The position numbers and the translations under genes were made by a program. Positions 21,159-33,052 of a stretch of DNA of 64,000 nt are shown piece by piece. Location of the stretch: the NCBI GenBank assembly GCA_029718625.1, contig CM056380.1, positions 114,958,746 to 115,022,745 of the forward strand. The letters run 5' to 3'. A model generated the notes under the pieces. That model was not told where the DNA came from and did no database searches. It saw only the letters and a program-made list of their open reading frames with translations. How positions within the stretch are numbered: the stretch's first letter is position 1; each line of letters starts with the position of its first letter. This stretch comes from Synaphobranchus kaupii. Taxonomy: Eukaryota > Chordata > Actinopteri > Anguilliformes > Synaphobranchidae.

Positions 21159-24046
21159 ACAAACTCCAATTCCAAAAAAGTTGGGACAGTATGCACATAA
21201 AAGCAGAATGCAGTGATGTCAAAATTCTCTTTTACATATATTTAATGTTTTTTAATCTTATCAACTTTATTGATTTTTGTAAATATACACTAATTCTGAA
21301 TTTGATGCCTGCAACACGTTCTAAAAAAATTGTGACGGGCAAAAAAAAAAAAACACTGCTGCCAGATATGCAGTAGATATGGATGGATCATTGTTAAGGG
21401 TTGTTTCTCCTGACTTGTTTTTCCATAGAGTACAATAGAAAAATGAGTCAGGAGAAACAATACAAAGTTTTTTTGCCCCTGTCCCAACTTTTCTAGAATG
21501 TGTTGCAGGCATCAAATTCGGAATTAGCGTATATTTACAAATATATTTTCAGTAGACTGAAGGTTTGAGGCTCATTTGATACCTCAGACCCTTGGGGCCC
21601 TATCTTACACCCGGCGCAAAGCGGCGCTAACGCAAACGCAAGTGTCTTTGCTATCTTACACCCGGCGCTAGGTCCATAATAACGCCTAACGCTTACACCG
21701 TCAAACTAGCATGCTTGACGGCGTAACTCTTGCGCCATCATTAGTGAACTGGGCGTGTTGGTCTTAAGATGAGTGGCCAGGATTCTTTTTGGCGTATTGC
21801 TATCTTGAGCCAGCAGAAAGCGCTTGCGCTAGAACCACCACAAACCTGGTCTAAAGTCATGTCGCAGTTGTTTACATGCTATTTTAACGGCGCATATAAG
21901 TGCGTCTACATAGGCGTGTGCACAACGCGCATACCCTCCTGTCTGTTACACACAGGGGCGTGCACAGGCATGACTAAAATATCTAGATCACAATGTGAAA
22001 TATTATTATTGTGTAGGCTATGTCAAAAATGCATAATAATAAAAGGTTCCATAGGTCCACATACCTTTCCCTCAGCGAAGGGAAACAATGCCACATTACA
22101 TTGCTCTCAGCCCACTCCATCAACATCCAGGCGATGTGCGATGATACGGGACAATGGCTATCCATTAAAAAGGAGCTGATAACACCTATAGCTATCAAGC
22201 CTAATGCGCGAATTGTCTTTGCACCTAATGCGTGAATTGTCATTCAATGGAAAACTCGCGCGGCAATAGACGGACATTTAAGTTCTGAAAATGCGCTTCA
22301 GATGTCATTACAATACAGCTCTGTTTATCTATGAATACAGCCTGTAAGTAAATAGAATGGTTTGTGACTGAAAAAAGTTAAAAACCTTGTCCAGTGAATA
22401 TTGCATTTATTGTTTTTCAAATAGCCTAGGCTACAGCGAATTCGCTGTGCATAAGGTTTTTTTCGATAGCCTATGGTTAAAAAACGGAGATGTCACCATG
22501 TTAACTAAATTGTAACCTTAGCTATTCTTCGTCCTTCATATTTTTTTAAATTACAGTGACCAGGTTTCCATACTCTCACCGTTTAAAACCCAGCTGATTT
22601 CACCCGTTATTCCTTAACTGAACAAAACGATTTTAAAGAGAACTAAGCGTCTAATTAGAAACTAAAACAAATTTGCAGCACGTTACACAATTAATTCACA
22701 ATTTTAATGCCATTCTCTGCACGTGAGCTGCATGTTCTGTTTCCCCTGCTGTAAGTCGCATTTAACGGTCTTCCTGGGAAAGTGGATTGTTTTAAAGGAT
22801 TACGCTACGAGTAAAACAGGTTGGTCACATTTCCATAAACAGGACATTATTAAACAAGGGGAAATATGCGTGAACTTATGGGTTGCGAACCTGACAGCTT
22901 TATTGTATGGCTATTTAGTGTCATCATTAAGGCAAAATAACGGTATGTATGTTATTAATCAATATTAGCCTACTATGCAGGTAGCCTAATGAACTTTGGA
23001 TGAAGCTTGAACTTCGAGAACAGCCTCTTGGAACTGATGTTTGACACTTTCATTGCATAATCAAACGAAATTCGCTGAACAAGCTGGCTAATTTGGCGTT
23101 TTCTAAGGTGAGACTGAAGCCATTGATAGCTTATTCTCAGCTGTTGCAGGTCCTTTTAACGAAATTTAACCGCACATATTTTGTAAAATAACAGCCCTGT
23201 CTGGAATTACCGGGAACTCATAGGCTAATGGTTAGTCCGAATAATATTGATCATACTCCATTTAGCCTATTCCTTGATCACACTAAACACGCACGAGCAT
23301 GTCTGTTTCGCCATCATAAGCAATCCGCCAAGGTGGAAAAGCAGGCTTTTAAAGGGAATGGGATATGACATTTTGATTGGTTTATTGAATGTCACGCCCA
23401 AGACACACCTATAATTAATGAAGCGACTAGGTTCAGCCCAGTTGCGCCATGCGCCGTGCTTAGCGCCAAAAAAACACGCCGTTAAAATAGCAAAAGTGGA
23501 CTTGGACACGCCCTAAATGGACTTAGCGCCATGCGCTTAGACTAAGCGCCAAGATCGCCAAGATAGGGCCCCTGGTGATTTACAGCCATTTACCCAACCA
23601 TGGGTTCCATACTATTCCCGTGTAATTTACATCTTAATCTAGTCCCACCCCCCAATTCCCATAGAGATCCATTAAAATGCAGAGAGGTTATAGTATCGCT
23701 TGTAAGAGTACCTGAAAATAAGATATCAAGAGTCTTTTTATATCCTTTTATACCCAGTCATGATAGCATCACCTGTTTACTAGTGGAATGTTCCAAATAG
23801 GTGTTTTTTTTTTGTTTTTTTGCCCCTGTCCAAACTTTTTTGGAATGTGTTTCAGGGATCAAATTCGGAATTATGTATATTTACAAAATAAAAGAAATAA
23901 AGTTGATATGGTAAAACATTGAATATCTTTTCTTTGTACTGTTTTCAATTAAATATACCTATGTAAAAGAGAATTTACAAATCACTGCTTTCTGCTTTTA
24001 TGTGCATTTTACATACTGTCCCAACTTTTTTGGAATTGGGGTTTGT
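21159..24046. mobile_element. Long-TIR DNA transposon (ACAAACTCCAATTCC ends) carrying a nested element
   Basis: Left end ACAAACTCCAATTCCAAAA; right end inverse TTTTGGAATTGGGGTTTGT. The subterminal phrase AACTTTTTTGGAATG and its inverse mark the inner TIR edges. This family is widespread in teleosts. The core contains the CTGCCAGATATGCAGTAGAT palindromic module, split by a second transposon at 21594-23572. No transposase ORF. Confidence 0.75.
21594..23572. mobile_element. Non-autonomous DNA transposon, 1979 bp, GGGGCCCTATCTT termini
   Basis: Begins GGGGCCCTATCTTACACC and ends AAGATAGGGCCCC. The subterminal region is rich in GGCGC/AACGC words at both ends. Inserted into the core module of the surrounding element: flanking sequence matches the uninterrupted version at 51860. 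Superfamily is uncertain; target duplication is at most 3 bp and not clean. No credible transposase. Confidence 0.75.
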
Positions 24047-25000
24047 AAAACTTTAAAATATATCCAAAGACATTAGCCTAAACATAGAGCATATTTATTG
24101 ATCCATAACAAATTTTAAAAAATGAAATTGTCTTAAAGAATAAAAAAAGTGATTCAGGTTGATAAAATAATTCTCAAATAGTGCCATTAATCAAACAGGA
24201 AGTGAAACCATAGCAAACAGACCATTTCATGTCCTACCCAAAGTGCAATATAGCCTAAGTGCTATTTACCCTAGCACTGAGGCCAGCAGCTATGTACTTA
24301 TATATTGCATTGTGTGAGGCCTCTCATGCAAAACTCTCAAACAATGAAATGATCATCGATTAAAAGACACATTTGCCAGTGTGACTTAATGCAGTGGATG
24401 CTTCACAGTCTCATAATGTGTTGCTTTCATAGACCTAGTCTGTGTGTGTCAATTATGTAGATCTGCCTGACTGAGTGACCTATTAAACTTCAAGACTTGC
24501 CATTGATTATCCGATTAGCCATCCCATTATTTAGTCATACTAAACATCTGATTAGAGTCCACCATTGAGTGTAAGGGCTGAAAGTGCCATCTCCTGTGTA
24601 TTCCAAGTCATATTTATCATTATATTTCCCTAAATGTTCACACATTTATAATACGTTGCAGTATATTACATTTCTTTAAGTGCAATACACTTTGCTTATC
24701 ACTATACTGTATATAGTTATTTGTCCCCGAAGCAGTTTAAGCTGGGTAGCCAGAAGTCATGTTTAGAATGACATGGCAAGAGTTATGACTAACTTGCTTT
24801 GAAGTCTGGCCCATATACCTTTCTATCTCATGATTTTCTAGGTCAATACTTTGCACTCTCTCTATGATAGACACACATACATTCATTATGAACTATTTGG
24901 CAAAGTAAAATCTAATATTTACTTTCCCAAACCCACCCGAAAGCGGATTATCACGACCACATTGATCACGCCTTTGTCATAGAGCCAGACGTGTGTGTCC
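24047..25000. other. 5' flank of the microseminoprotein gene
   Basis: No other gene or strong repeat recognised. Simple AT-rich flank leading to the TATA box at 25002. Confidence 0.45.
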
Positions 25001-25001
25001 A

Positions 25002-25007
25002 TATAAA
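25002..25007 (+). promoter_or_regulatory. TATA box of the microseminoprotein-like gene
   Basis: CATATAAACCC 77-82 nt upstream of the ATG. A start site about 30 nt downstream would give a short leader of about 50 nt, usual for small secreted-protein genes. Confidence 0.65.
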
Positions 25008-25083
25008 CCCAACTCTGCCCATAGACTCAATACCGTCTGCATCGAACACTTCCTGCCTCCACACAGTCACACAGCTCATCAAC

Positions 25084-25086
25084 ATG
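25084..25086 (+). CDS. msmb: Microseminoprotein-like gene, exon 1 coding part (ATG only)
   Basis: The ATG in CAACATG is followed immediately by the donor GTAAGA (25087). Only the initiator codon is in exon 1 and the intron is in phase 0. The call rests on exon 2 encoding a signal peptide with no upstream Met and on the TATA box upstream. Symbol given by family; fish have several msmb paralogues. Confidence 0.8.
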
Positions 25087-26030
25087 GTAAGATACCTTCT
25101 CATGTTTATTTTATTATCAGAAATAGATCTTAGATGAGGGTTGTATTGCTGGAATATATTTAATAGGATTCTTTACATTTGATTTGAATTATTTGGGGAA
25201 AATATGTGTTTCACTTTACATGTAAACTGCTCATGTTTAATAATTTAGGGAAAATATGTATTGCTTTAATAAATGAGCATATTAAGAAACTGTCCATACA
25301 AAAAGATTATGTAATATTGTCAGATGTATTTCTATAATGTGTAAAGACTATATTAGGGATATATGAGAGAGTAGGCTACATAAATCTTATGTTATCCGAG
25401 AACAAATAAAACTAGAATTGGTGTTGCATAAGAAACTCTGTTTTATGGTTAAAATGTTATATTCGAGTTTTGTAGCACCACAGTATTATTGTACATTAAC
25501 ACTTGATTATCATTTATACCTGTACAATAAAGTTACTATCATTACACCTGTAACATTACAGTACTTTGAGTATCGTCGTTAACTAGATAGATAACCAGCA
25601 AACTAAAGAGATTTCCAGTCTTAGTCTATAGCTGACTAGCTACTTCAAAATAATCTAAATTAATTGGTGAAAGTTATAACTGGAGAACATGCATTTACTG
25701 TATTTACTGTATTTACTGTTCACCAGCTATAAAACAAACTCAAAACAGCTAAAATAGCTAGGGAGACGGCTGCTATCTAGCACAAGGGTAGACTACTGTG
25801 TACTAGCAAGCTCACTACAATCAGACACTATACCAAACTAATGTTGTGTATGATGTATTGATCATATACTATACTATACATCACATCTGTACTAACAAAA
25901 CATCACAGAGTGAATAACTGACTAATACTGAAAAACTCCAGCAAGCAAATGTGATGTATCGTATAGTATCATAAATGTACCAACACCACATCTTACTCTT
26001 AGTGGTAGAATCGACGTGGCAATACACTTA

Positions 26031-26181
26031 GGGCCTGATTTACTAAGACCTTTAGCGTGTGCAAAAACCTTTTAGTGCACGGAAAACTAATAACACAACC
26101 AATGATTGGTGCAAAACAAATACAATGATCAATCATTGGTCATGTTATTAGTTTTGCACATGCTTAATAAATCAGGTCTTT
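26031..26181. mobile_element. MITE with GGGCCTGATTTACTAAG termini, copy 1 (intron 1)
   Basis: Left end GGGCCTGATTTACTAAGACC; right end inverse AATAAATCAGGTCTT. The internal CAATCATTGGTCATGTTATT is shared with the copy at 49981-50080, which sits in a samd8 intron. Confidence 0.8.
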
Positions 26182-26867
26182 AGATGCACCCACAAACATG
26201 AGAGGCCTCTGGGGAATCTTGCGTTCGCAGCTGCAACATGACATTGGCAATGACATCAGCTGCTAGATAGTCTGAAGCCATAATTTAGCGTGTAGGTGTT
26301 AGGCCTTGAATCTACCATTTGGCAAGCAAACTAACAAGTAAAGACTCTGTAGAAGAAAAGTACTTTGTGCCTCCATCAACTGATAATAACAAGATATAGT
26401 GTTCCATAAGAATATTTGTTTTCTTGCCGAAGGCTCAAGCGGTATATTCCAAATAATATATTCATTCTTCCAGCAAGTATAGTACATAGGCCTACTTGAG
26501 TTATAGAACTGAAGGTGTTTGTAGCTGTAGTAGTACAATAGAGGATAACAGACATGTTTAAAAAATGTAAACTGTATTAATATACTCATAACACAGTACA
26601 GTATCTTAATTGAAACCTATACTACAGTACAGTATCCGTATACTTATATGGCATTATTGCATGTACAGCAAGGACTCCAGTGGGGAGTAAGAAACAGTAC
26701 CTTAAAACAAGATCATATTTTCTACTTGAGAGAAGAAAAAGATTTTAAGTCTCATTACAAGGCAAAAATACTTGTAAAGACAGATGTTTTTTTGCAGTGT
26801 GTAAATATTGTCAAAAGTCAATTGGATATCTGAAACACTGTCACAAGAGGAAACTGAAATATTTGCA

Positions 26868-26987
26868 TGTTGTGTGTCTCATGCGTGTTGCGTGTTTGTC
26901 TCATGTGTTGTGTGTCATGCGTGTTGCGTGTGTCTCATGTGTTGTGTGTTGTGTCTCATGTGTGTTGTGTGTTGTGTGTTTTTGTCT
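26868..26987 (+). repeat. TGTGTTG/TCTCATG imperfect repeat abutting the exon 2 acceptor
   Basis: Alternating GTGTTGTGTG, TCTCATG and CATGCGTGTTGCGTG units fill the last about 120 bp of intron 1 and merge into the polypyrimidine tract TTTTTGTCTCTTAG. Confidence 0.85.
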
Positions 26988-26992
26988 CTTAG

Positions 26993-27101
26993 CGTGTCCT
27001 GGTTTGCAGTGCAGTCACTCTACTGGCCTTTGCCACTGTCTGTAATGCTGTCTGCTACTTCATGGGGCTGGCGGTCCCAGACATTATGAACCCTCCCACA
27101 G
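26993..27101 (+). CDS. msmb: Microseminoprotein-like gene, exon 2 (signal peptide and N-terminus)
   Basis: Beta-microseminoprotein family: small secreted, disulfide-rich proteins of seminal and mucosal fluids. Acceptor TCTCTTAG/CGTGTC, donor ACAG/GTGAGT, phase 0 to 1, 36 codons plus one base. With the exon 1 Met it encodes a hydrophobic signal RVLVCSAVTLLAFATVCNA, likely cleaved before VCYF. Human MSMB has the very similar ...LCNA|SCYF junction. The mature part then reads CYFMGLAVPDIMNPPT. A TG-rich imperfect repeat (26868-26985) runs right up to the acceptor. All four exons join in one frame to 112 aa, against about 114 aa in human. Confidence 0.9.
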
Positions 27102-27689
27102 GTGAGTCTGGAACCTTCCACTGGCCCTCCATTCTCACACCTGCTCTTACTAACACTACCTGGGCATCTGCCCTCGGTCAGTATGAACAGGGTTAGGTGG
27201 ATTTCTGGATTGCTGACCTAATATTAAATTGTATTTGTATTTTAAATATTTATCTTAAACAAACACATTGCTTGGTTTTTTTTTTGGGAAGATTTTTATT
27301 TTACATTTTGCAGGCCAGACCACAGATGCTTTGTCCCATCTTGTTTTAAAATTTGTGACTGGGTCAATGAGCTGCACACCCAGGATCTTCCTCTGATTTA
27401 TGTGTGATACTGCGCTCCAGAGACCTCGGAAACTCGTAATTACAACCTTCCCACCAGAAAAAATACACTGGAACGGCCTGTTAACTCTAAATTACAAGTC
27501 GGAAAATCGGGTATCTTTTCACAGCTCTGGGTTGCAGAGTAAGAGGAAAGTGACGTCATTCAAAATGGACGAATCTGTATTTGAATTGAAATTACAAAAA
27601 AAGGTGCAACACTCATTCGTAGAAAAAATAGAAAAATGTTTATTGGTTAAAACATGACGTTTCGGCCACCATGGCCTTTGCTACAGTGA

Positions 27690-28320
27690 GCACCATAATT
27701 CATTGGACAGTGACACATTTTTTGTTATTTTGGTTCTGTACTCTAGCACTTTGAATTTGAAAGGATACAGTGACAATGAGATTGATTTGCAAACTGTCAG
27801 CTTTAATTTGAGGGTATTTTCATCCATATCGGATGAACCGTTTAGAAATGATAGAACCTTTTGTACATAGTCCACCCCATTTTCTAGCATCAAAAAATAT
27901 TGGACAGTTTAACATAATGTAGAATAAAGTAATCATTTTTAAATATTTGGTTGCATATCCTTTGCATGCTATGACTTCCTGATGTCTGTGACCCAACAAT
28001 ATCAAAAGACTTGATATCTTATTTTCTGGTACTCCTACAAGCGATACTATAACCTCTCTGCATTTGAATGGATCTCTATGGGAATTGGGGGTGGGACTAG
28101 ATTTAGCTGTAAATTACACTGGAACAGTATGGAACACATGGTTGGCTAAATGGTTCTAAGTCATCAAGGGTCTTACATATCAAACAAGCCTTAAACCATC
28201 ACTCTGCTGCCAGATATGCAGTAGATATGGATGGATAACTTGAAGGGAATTTTTCCATAGAGTTCAATAGGAAAATTTGTCAGAAGAAACCACCCTTAAA
28301 GTGATCTAATCACCCACACC
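27690..28320. mobile_element. Tc1-like terminus plus shared core module, partial
   Basis: 27695-27905 is a Tc1-like end (GGACAGTGACACATTTTTTG; ATTTGAGGGTATTTTC; ends ATTGGACAG). A related end is at 60303-60480. It is followed by the core module (TTTGGTTGCATATCC, GACTTCCTGATGTCTG, CAGATATGCAGTAGATATGG) also found within 38378-39571 and 51175-52330. Located in intron 2 of the microseminoprotein-like gene. Confidence 0.7.
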
Positions 28321-28557
28321 GGCCCTTTCTGGATAAGTTTTACAGGATTCCCTCTAACAGAGGGTCTTGATATTTGATAGAAAAATGTATTTATATTTGT
28401 ATTGAAAAAATATATAAGCCATTGAATTTTTGGGTAAGATAAGAGTGAAGTTGGAAATAGAAACATGTTCAAAAGTTTAATTTTAGGGATCTTTTAAAAG
28501 ATGCATTTTGGAATTGGAATAAAGCATTTGTTCTGTTGGTCGTGTGTGTCTGTCCAG

Positions 28558-28660
28558 GTTGCCAGGATCAGGATGGTGAAATGCATGAGTTTACAGCGGA
28601 GTGGGTAAAGAACTGCTATGAGTGTGTCTGCTCCCGCAGAGGAATCCGCTGCTGTGACAT
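28558..28660 (+). CDS. msmb: Microseminoprotein-like gene, exon 3
   Basis: Acceptor TGTCCAG/GTTGCC and donor GACAT/GTGAGA, phase 1 to 2. It encodes GCQDQDGEMHEFTAEW, then KNCYECVCSRRG and IRCCD. The family pattern C...W...C..C.C......CC is intact; the CC pair and the tryptophan are hallmark positions of MSMB/MSMP proteins. Eight bases after the donor the intron turns into a 2.2-kb array of 30-bp repeats. The donor GTGAGA itself is outside the repeat and unaltered. Confidence 0.92.
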
Positions 28661-28668
28661 GTGAGAGA

Positions 28669-30858
28669 CCATGTTAATCACCTCCATAACACCATGCACC
28701 ATGTTAATCACCTCCATAACACCCTGCACCATGTTAATCACCTCCATAACACCCTGCACCATGTTAATCACCTCCATAACACCCTGCACCATGTTAATCA
28801 CCTCCATAACACCCTGCACCATGTTAATCACCTCCATAACACCCTGCACCATGTTAATCACCTCCATAACACCCTGCACCATGTTAATCACCTCCATAAC
28901 ACCCTGCACCATGTTAATCACCTCCATAACACCCTGCACCATGTTAATCACCTCCATAACACCCTGCACCATGTTAATCACCTCCATAACACCCTGCACC
29001 ATGTTAATCACCTCCATAACACCCTGCACCATATTAATCACCTCCATAACACCCTGCACCATATTCATCACCTCCATAACACCCTGCACCATGTTAATCA
29101 CCTCCATAACACCCTGCACCATGTTAATCACCTCCATAACACCCTGCACCATGTTAATCACCTCCATAACACCCTGCACCATGTTAATCACCTCCATAAC
29201 ACCCTGCCCCATGTTAATCACCTCCATAACACCCTGCACCGTGTTAATCACCTCCATAACACCCTGCACCATATTAATCACCTCCATAACACCCTGCACC
29301 ATATTCATCACCTCCATAACACCCTGCCCCATGTTAATCACCTCCATAACACCCTGCACCATATTAATCACCTCCATAACACCCTGCACCATGTTAATCA
29401 CCTCCATAACACCCTGCACCATATTCATCACCTCCATAACATCATGCACCATGTTAATCACCTCCATAACACCCTGCACCATGATAATCACCTCCATAAC
29501 ACTCTGCACCATGTTAATCACCTCCATAACACCCTGCACCATGTTAATCACCTCCATAACACCCTGCACCATGATAATCACCTCCATAACACTCTGCACC
29601 ATGTTAATCACCTCCATAACACCCTGCACCATGTTAATCACCTCCATAACACCCTGCACCATGTTAATCACCTCCATAACACCCTGCACCATGTTAACCA
29701 CCTCCATAACACCCTGCCCCATGTTAATCACCTCCATAACACCGTGCACCATGATAATCACCTCCATAACACCCTGCACCATGTTAATCGCCTCCATAAC
29801 ACCCTGCACCATGTTAATCACCTCCATAACACCGTGCACCATGATAATCGCCTCCATAACACTCTGCACCATGTTAATCACCTCCATAACACCCTTCACC
29901 ATGTTAATCACCTCCATAACACCCTGCACCATGTTAATCACCTCCATAACACCCTGCACCATGTTAATCACCTCCATAACACCCTGCACCATGTTAATCA
30001 CCTCCATAACACCCTGCACCATGTTAATCACCTCCATAACACCCTGCACCATGATAATCACCTCCATAACACACTGCACCATGAGAATCACCTCCTTAAC
30101 ACCCTGCACCATGATAATCACCTCCATAACACCCTGCACCATGTTAATCACTTCAATAACACCCTGCACCATGTTAATCACCTCCATAACACCCTGCACC
30201 ATGTTAATCACCTCCATAACACCCTGCACCATGATAATCACCTTCATAACACCCTGCACCATGTTAATCACCTCCATAACACCCTGCACCATGTTAATCA
30301 CCTCCATAACACCCTGCACCATGATAATCACCTTCATAACACCCTGCACCATGTTAATCACCTCCATAACACCCTGCACCATGTTAATCACCTCCATAAC
30401 ACCCTGCAACATGTTAATCACCTTCATAACACCCTGCACCATGTTAATCACCTCCATAACACCCTGCACCATGTTAATCACCTCCATAACACCCTGCACC
30501 ATGTTAATCACCTCCATAACACCCTGCACCATGTTAATCACCTTCATAACACCCTGCCCCATGTTAATCACCTCCATAACACCATGCACCATGTTAATCA
30601 CCTCCATAACACCCTGCACCATGATAATCACCTCCATAACACCCTGCACCATGTTAATCACCTCCATAACACCCTGCACCATGTTAATCACCTCCATAAC
30701 ACCCTGCACCATGTTAATCACCTCCATAACACCCTGCACCATGATAATCACCTCCATAACACCCTGCACCATGTTAATCACCTTCATAACACCCTGCACC
30801 ATGTTAATCACCTCCATAACACCCTTCACCATGTTAATCACCTCCATAACACACTGGA
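28669..30858. repeat. 30-bp minisatellite, about 73 copies (intron 3)
   Basis: The unit is CATGTTAATCACCTCC plus ATAACACCCTGCAC. Copies differ by single substitutions (TGATAATC, TATTAATC, TATTCATC, CCTTCATA). Because 30 is a multiple of three, long ORFs appear on both strands; they are artefacts. Pairs TATTAATC-TATTCATC recur 240 bp apart (29032/29272), indicating an eight-unit higher-order repeat. The array starts 8 bp after the exon 3 donor. Confidence 0.98.
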
Positions 30859-30899
30859 TCTTGCGACTGCAACAAGAAACTGCTAATGCAAATGTGGTT

Positions 30900-31240
30900 T
30901 TTCATTTTCATTAAAATTATGACAGGGTTGTGTCGTAGAGGGCGAGAAAAATTTTATGTGAAATGGATTTGTATTAACATTTTCAAATGGTCAGATAAAG
31001 TGCATACATTAACTTGCAAATGAAAATGCAAAGTCCACCTTTTGCATTTTCATTTGAATTATGTCATGGTTTTTGCGCACATCGAATGTAAACGAAATGC
31101 AATCGCCGATTTGCATTTTCATTTGAATTTTGGCGCAGATATGCTTCCATAGAATTCATACAATACACAATACTGTCCTTTACATCTCAGTGCATTGTGT
31201 AATTTCAGTGTAATTTATCTGCATAAATCTTTATTAATTT
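30900..31240. other. Rest of intron 3
   Basis: Contains several imperfect TTTGCATTTTCATTTGAATT repeats (31020-31135). No coding signal. Confidence 0.5.
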
Positions 31241-31263
31241 AACTTTAATTTCTTTACTCCTAG

Positions 31264-31387
31264 GTTCCCCCCTGTGATGCTTCTTTCCCCAGACTGTGAG
31301 ACGGTTATTGACAGAAAGACATGCACGTCCAAAACTGTCCTGAAGTCTGACAACACCAAAGAATGTGTTGACATTTTTGCTGTCTAA
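31264..31387 (+). CDS. msmb: Microseminoprotein-like gene, exon 4 with stop
   Basis: Acceptor TTTACTCCTAG/GTTCCC, entering in phase 2 so that AT+G gives Met. It encodes FPPVMLLSPDCETVIDRKTC, then TSKTVLKSDNTKECVDIFAV and TAA at 31385-31387. It supplies the last three of ten mature cysteines. An AATAAA lies at 31746-31751, about 360 nt downstream. No frame disruption anywhere, so the gene looks functional. It could be msmb or an msmb-like fish paralogue; length and CYF start favour MSMB over MSMP. Confidence 0.92.
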
Positions 31388-31745
31388 ATGTACCACTGGA
31401 CGGCATAATAGCGTTAATGTGCGGATACAGCTTCGCTTCTTCGTAGCGACTATTAGAGAACGGGCAATAAGTCGACACCCAGAAAACTGACTCAAGTAAT
31501 CTGTTTTTTTCCCTCTCTCTCTTTCAATCAACTACTTCATTGTAACCATTTACATGTATTTTAGTTCTGATATCAAGAGAGCAAATATTTCAGTTGGTTA
31601 GGTTTAAAAGCAAATTAGTCCACATAGCTACATAAATCAAATAACAGAATGGGCATTCTACAATCTTAAATATTGTGAAGAGCACTATTCTATGTTTTGA
31701 CATTTTTATCACAAAACTGATAATAAGGTTTGGATCAATGTGTGG

Positions 31746-31751
31746 AATAAA
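31746..31751 (+). terminator. Poly(A) signal of the microseminoprotein-like gene
   Basis: AATAAA about 360 nt after the stop, in the context GTGGAATAAATTAC. Confidence 0.65.
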
Positions 31752-31914
31752 TTACTGACAAACTGCATACCTCAGTCCTTTCCAGTTGTATTTCTATGCT
31801 TGGTTTTTCTTCATGATACTGATTTATATGGAAGTAATGGGTCATGACAACTAGGCAAAAAAGGCAGGCAGTTGGGTCCACAAGCTCTGCTCTTGTATCT
31901 CCACAAACGATACA

Positions 31915-32132
31915 GGCTTTTAGCTGACACTCTTATCCAGTGACTTCCACAGTTCACATTTTATTATTATTATTATTTTTTGATATTTATACAGCTGGAT
32001 ATACTTAAACAATCCAGGTTAAGTACTTTGCTCAAGGGTACAGTGGCACTGTACTACCCGGGAATCGAACCTGCAACCTTTAGGTTATAAGCCCAGTTCC
32101 CTAACCACTATACTACACTATTAGTATATTGC
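31915..32132 (-). repeat. tRNA-headed SINE, degraded
   Basis: On the plus strand the order is tail then head: GCTGACACTCTTATCCAGTG, a spacer with TTAAGTACTTTGCTCAAGGG, then GGGAATCGAACCTGC. The last is the inverse of a tRNA B box GGTTCGATTCCC. This fish SINE family has loose tails elsewhere in the window (18851, 34220, 36190). Confidence 0.75.
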
Positions 32133-32262
32133 CATTTATCTGAGTAATTACACAATCTTCACTGTTTCTTCATTCCCCAGCATCTTCCGAAGGTACAAAG
32201 TGGGACCAGGTATGAGGTGTTAGCAGCTAGTGGCTTTACTTACTGTATGTGGCAACCACTCA

Positions 32263-32690
32263 GATCTGTATATCTGCACATTCCCTCTTTCAAAACCACC
32301 CAGATCTGTATATCTGCACATCCCCCTTTCAAAACCACCCAGATCTGTATACCTGCACATCCCCCTTTCAAACCACCCAGATCTGTATACCTGCACATCC
32401 CCCTTTCAAAACCACCCAGATCTGTATATCTGCACATCCCCCTTTCAAAACCACCCAGATCTGTATACCTGCACATCCCCCTTTCAAAACCACTCAGATC
32501 TGTATATCTGCACATCCCCCTTTCAAAACCACTCAGATCTGTATATCTGCACATCCCCCTTTCAAACCACCCAGATCTGTATATCTGCACATCCCCCTTT
32601 CAAAACCACCCAGATCTGTATATCTGCACATCCCCCTTTCAAAACCACCCAGATCTGTATATCTGCACATTCCCTCTTTCAAAACAACAA
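32263..32690. repeat. 39-bp minisatellite, about 11 copies
   Basis: The unit is AGATCTGTATATCTGCACAT plus CCCCCTTTCAAAACCACCC. Variation is mainly TATA/TATACC and 38- versus 39-bp units. ORFs here are repeat artefacts. Confidence 0.97.
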
Positions 32691-32734
32691 TACTTTACCC
32701 CTTCCTCACCCAAGAGGCTATACAGATTATTGTA

Positions 32735-32935
32735 CAGGGCCTTGTAATTGTCTGAACTACTGTAAGGCCTTGCTGCAGGCTGGCCACTGGAACTGGTCCA
32801 AAATAATGCCGTCCTTTTGCTCGTCAACCTGCCAAAATCCTCAAATGGCGCCGCTCATCACTGACGTCCAGCGGCTGCCCACATTAGAGTCAATCCTCTC
32901 ACACATGCTCCTGCTCATCCTCACACAATAGCCAC
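32735..32935 (+). pseudogene. LINE RT C-terminus relic
   Basis: A degraded reading NYCKALLQAG ... MPSFCSSTCQNPQ ... PLITDVQRLPT matches the L2/CR1-type consensus pattern 'LDYCNALLAGL...NAAARLV...TPLL..LHWLPV' in spacing and residues. Short and frameshifted; evidence is moderate. Confidence 0.6.
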
Positions 32936-33052
32936 ACCATAAGCTCCATACAAACCTCTCCACTTGTATGATTATTACTGTACTGTACTCTCTATTTCTT
33001 ATGATGCTTGCTTACCATGCAAAATGCTTTATGGCTGCTGTTCCCCTACTTG

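Noticed and set aside
28669..30858. CRISPR-like regular repeats
   Set aside because: Units are contiguous without unique spacers, and the genome is vertebrate.
28616..30914. Three 740-aa ORFs on both strands
   Set aside because: They are products of the 30-bp tandem repeat lying in an intron; the repeat period is a multiple of three, and no splice or promoter support exists.
31205..31531. 108-aa minus-strand ORF
   Set aside because: Antisense shadow of msmb-like exon 4.
32050..32110. tRNA gene
   Set aside because: A B-box-like sequence is present inverted, but it belongs to a SINE head; no A box or cloverleaf could be drawn.
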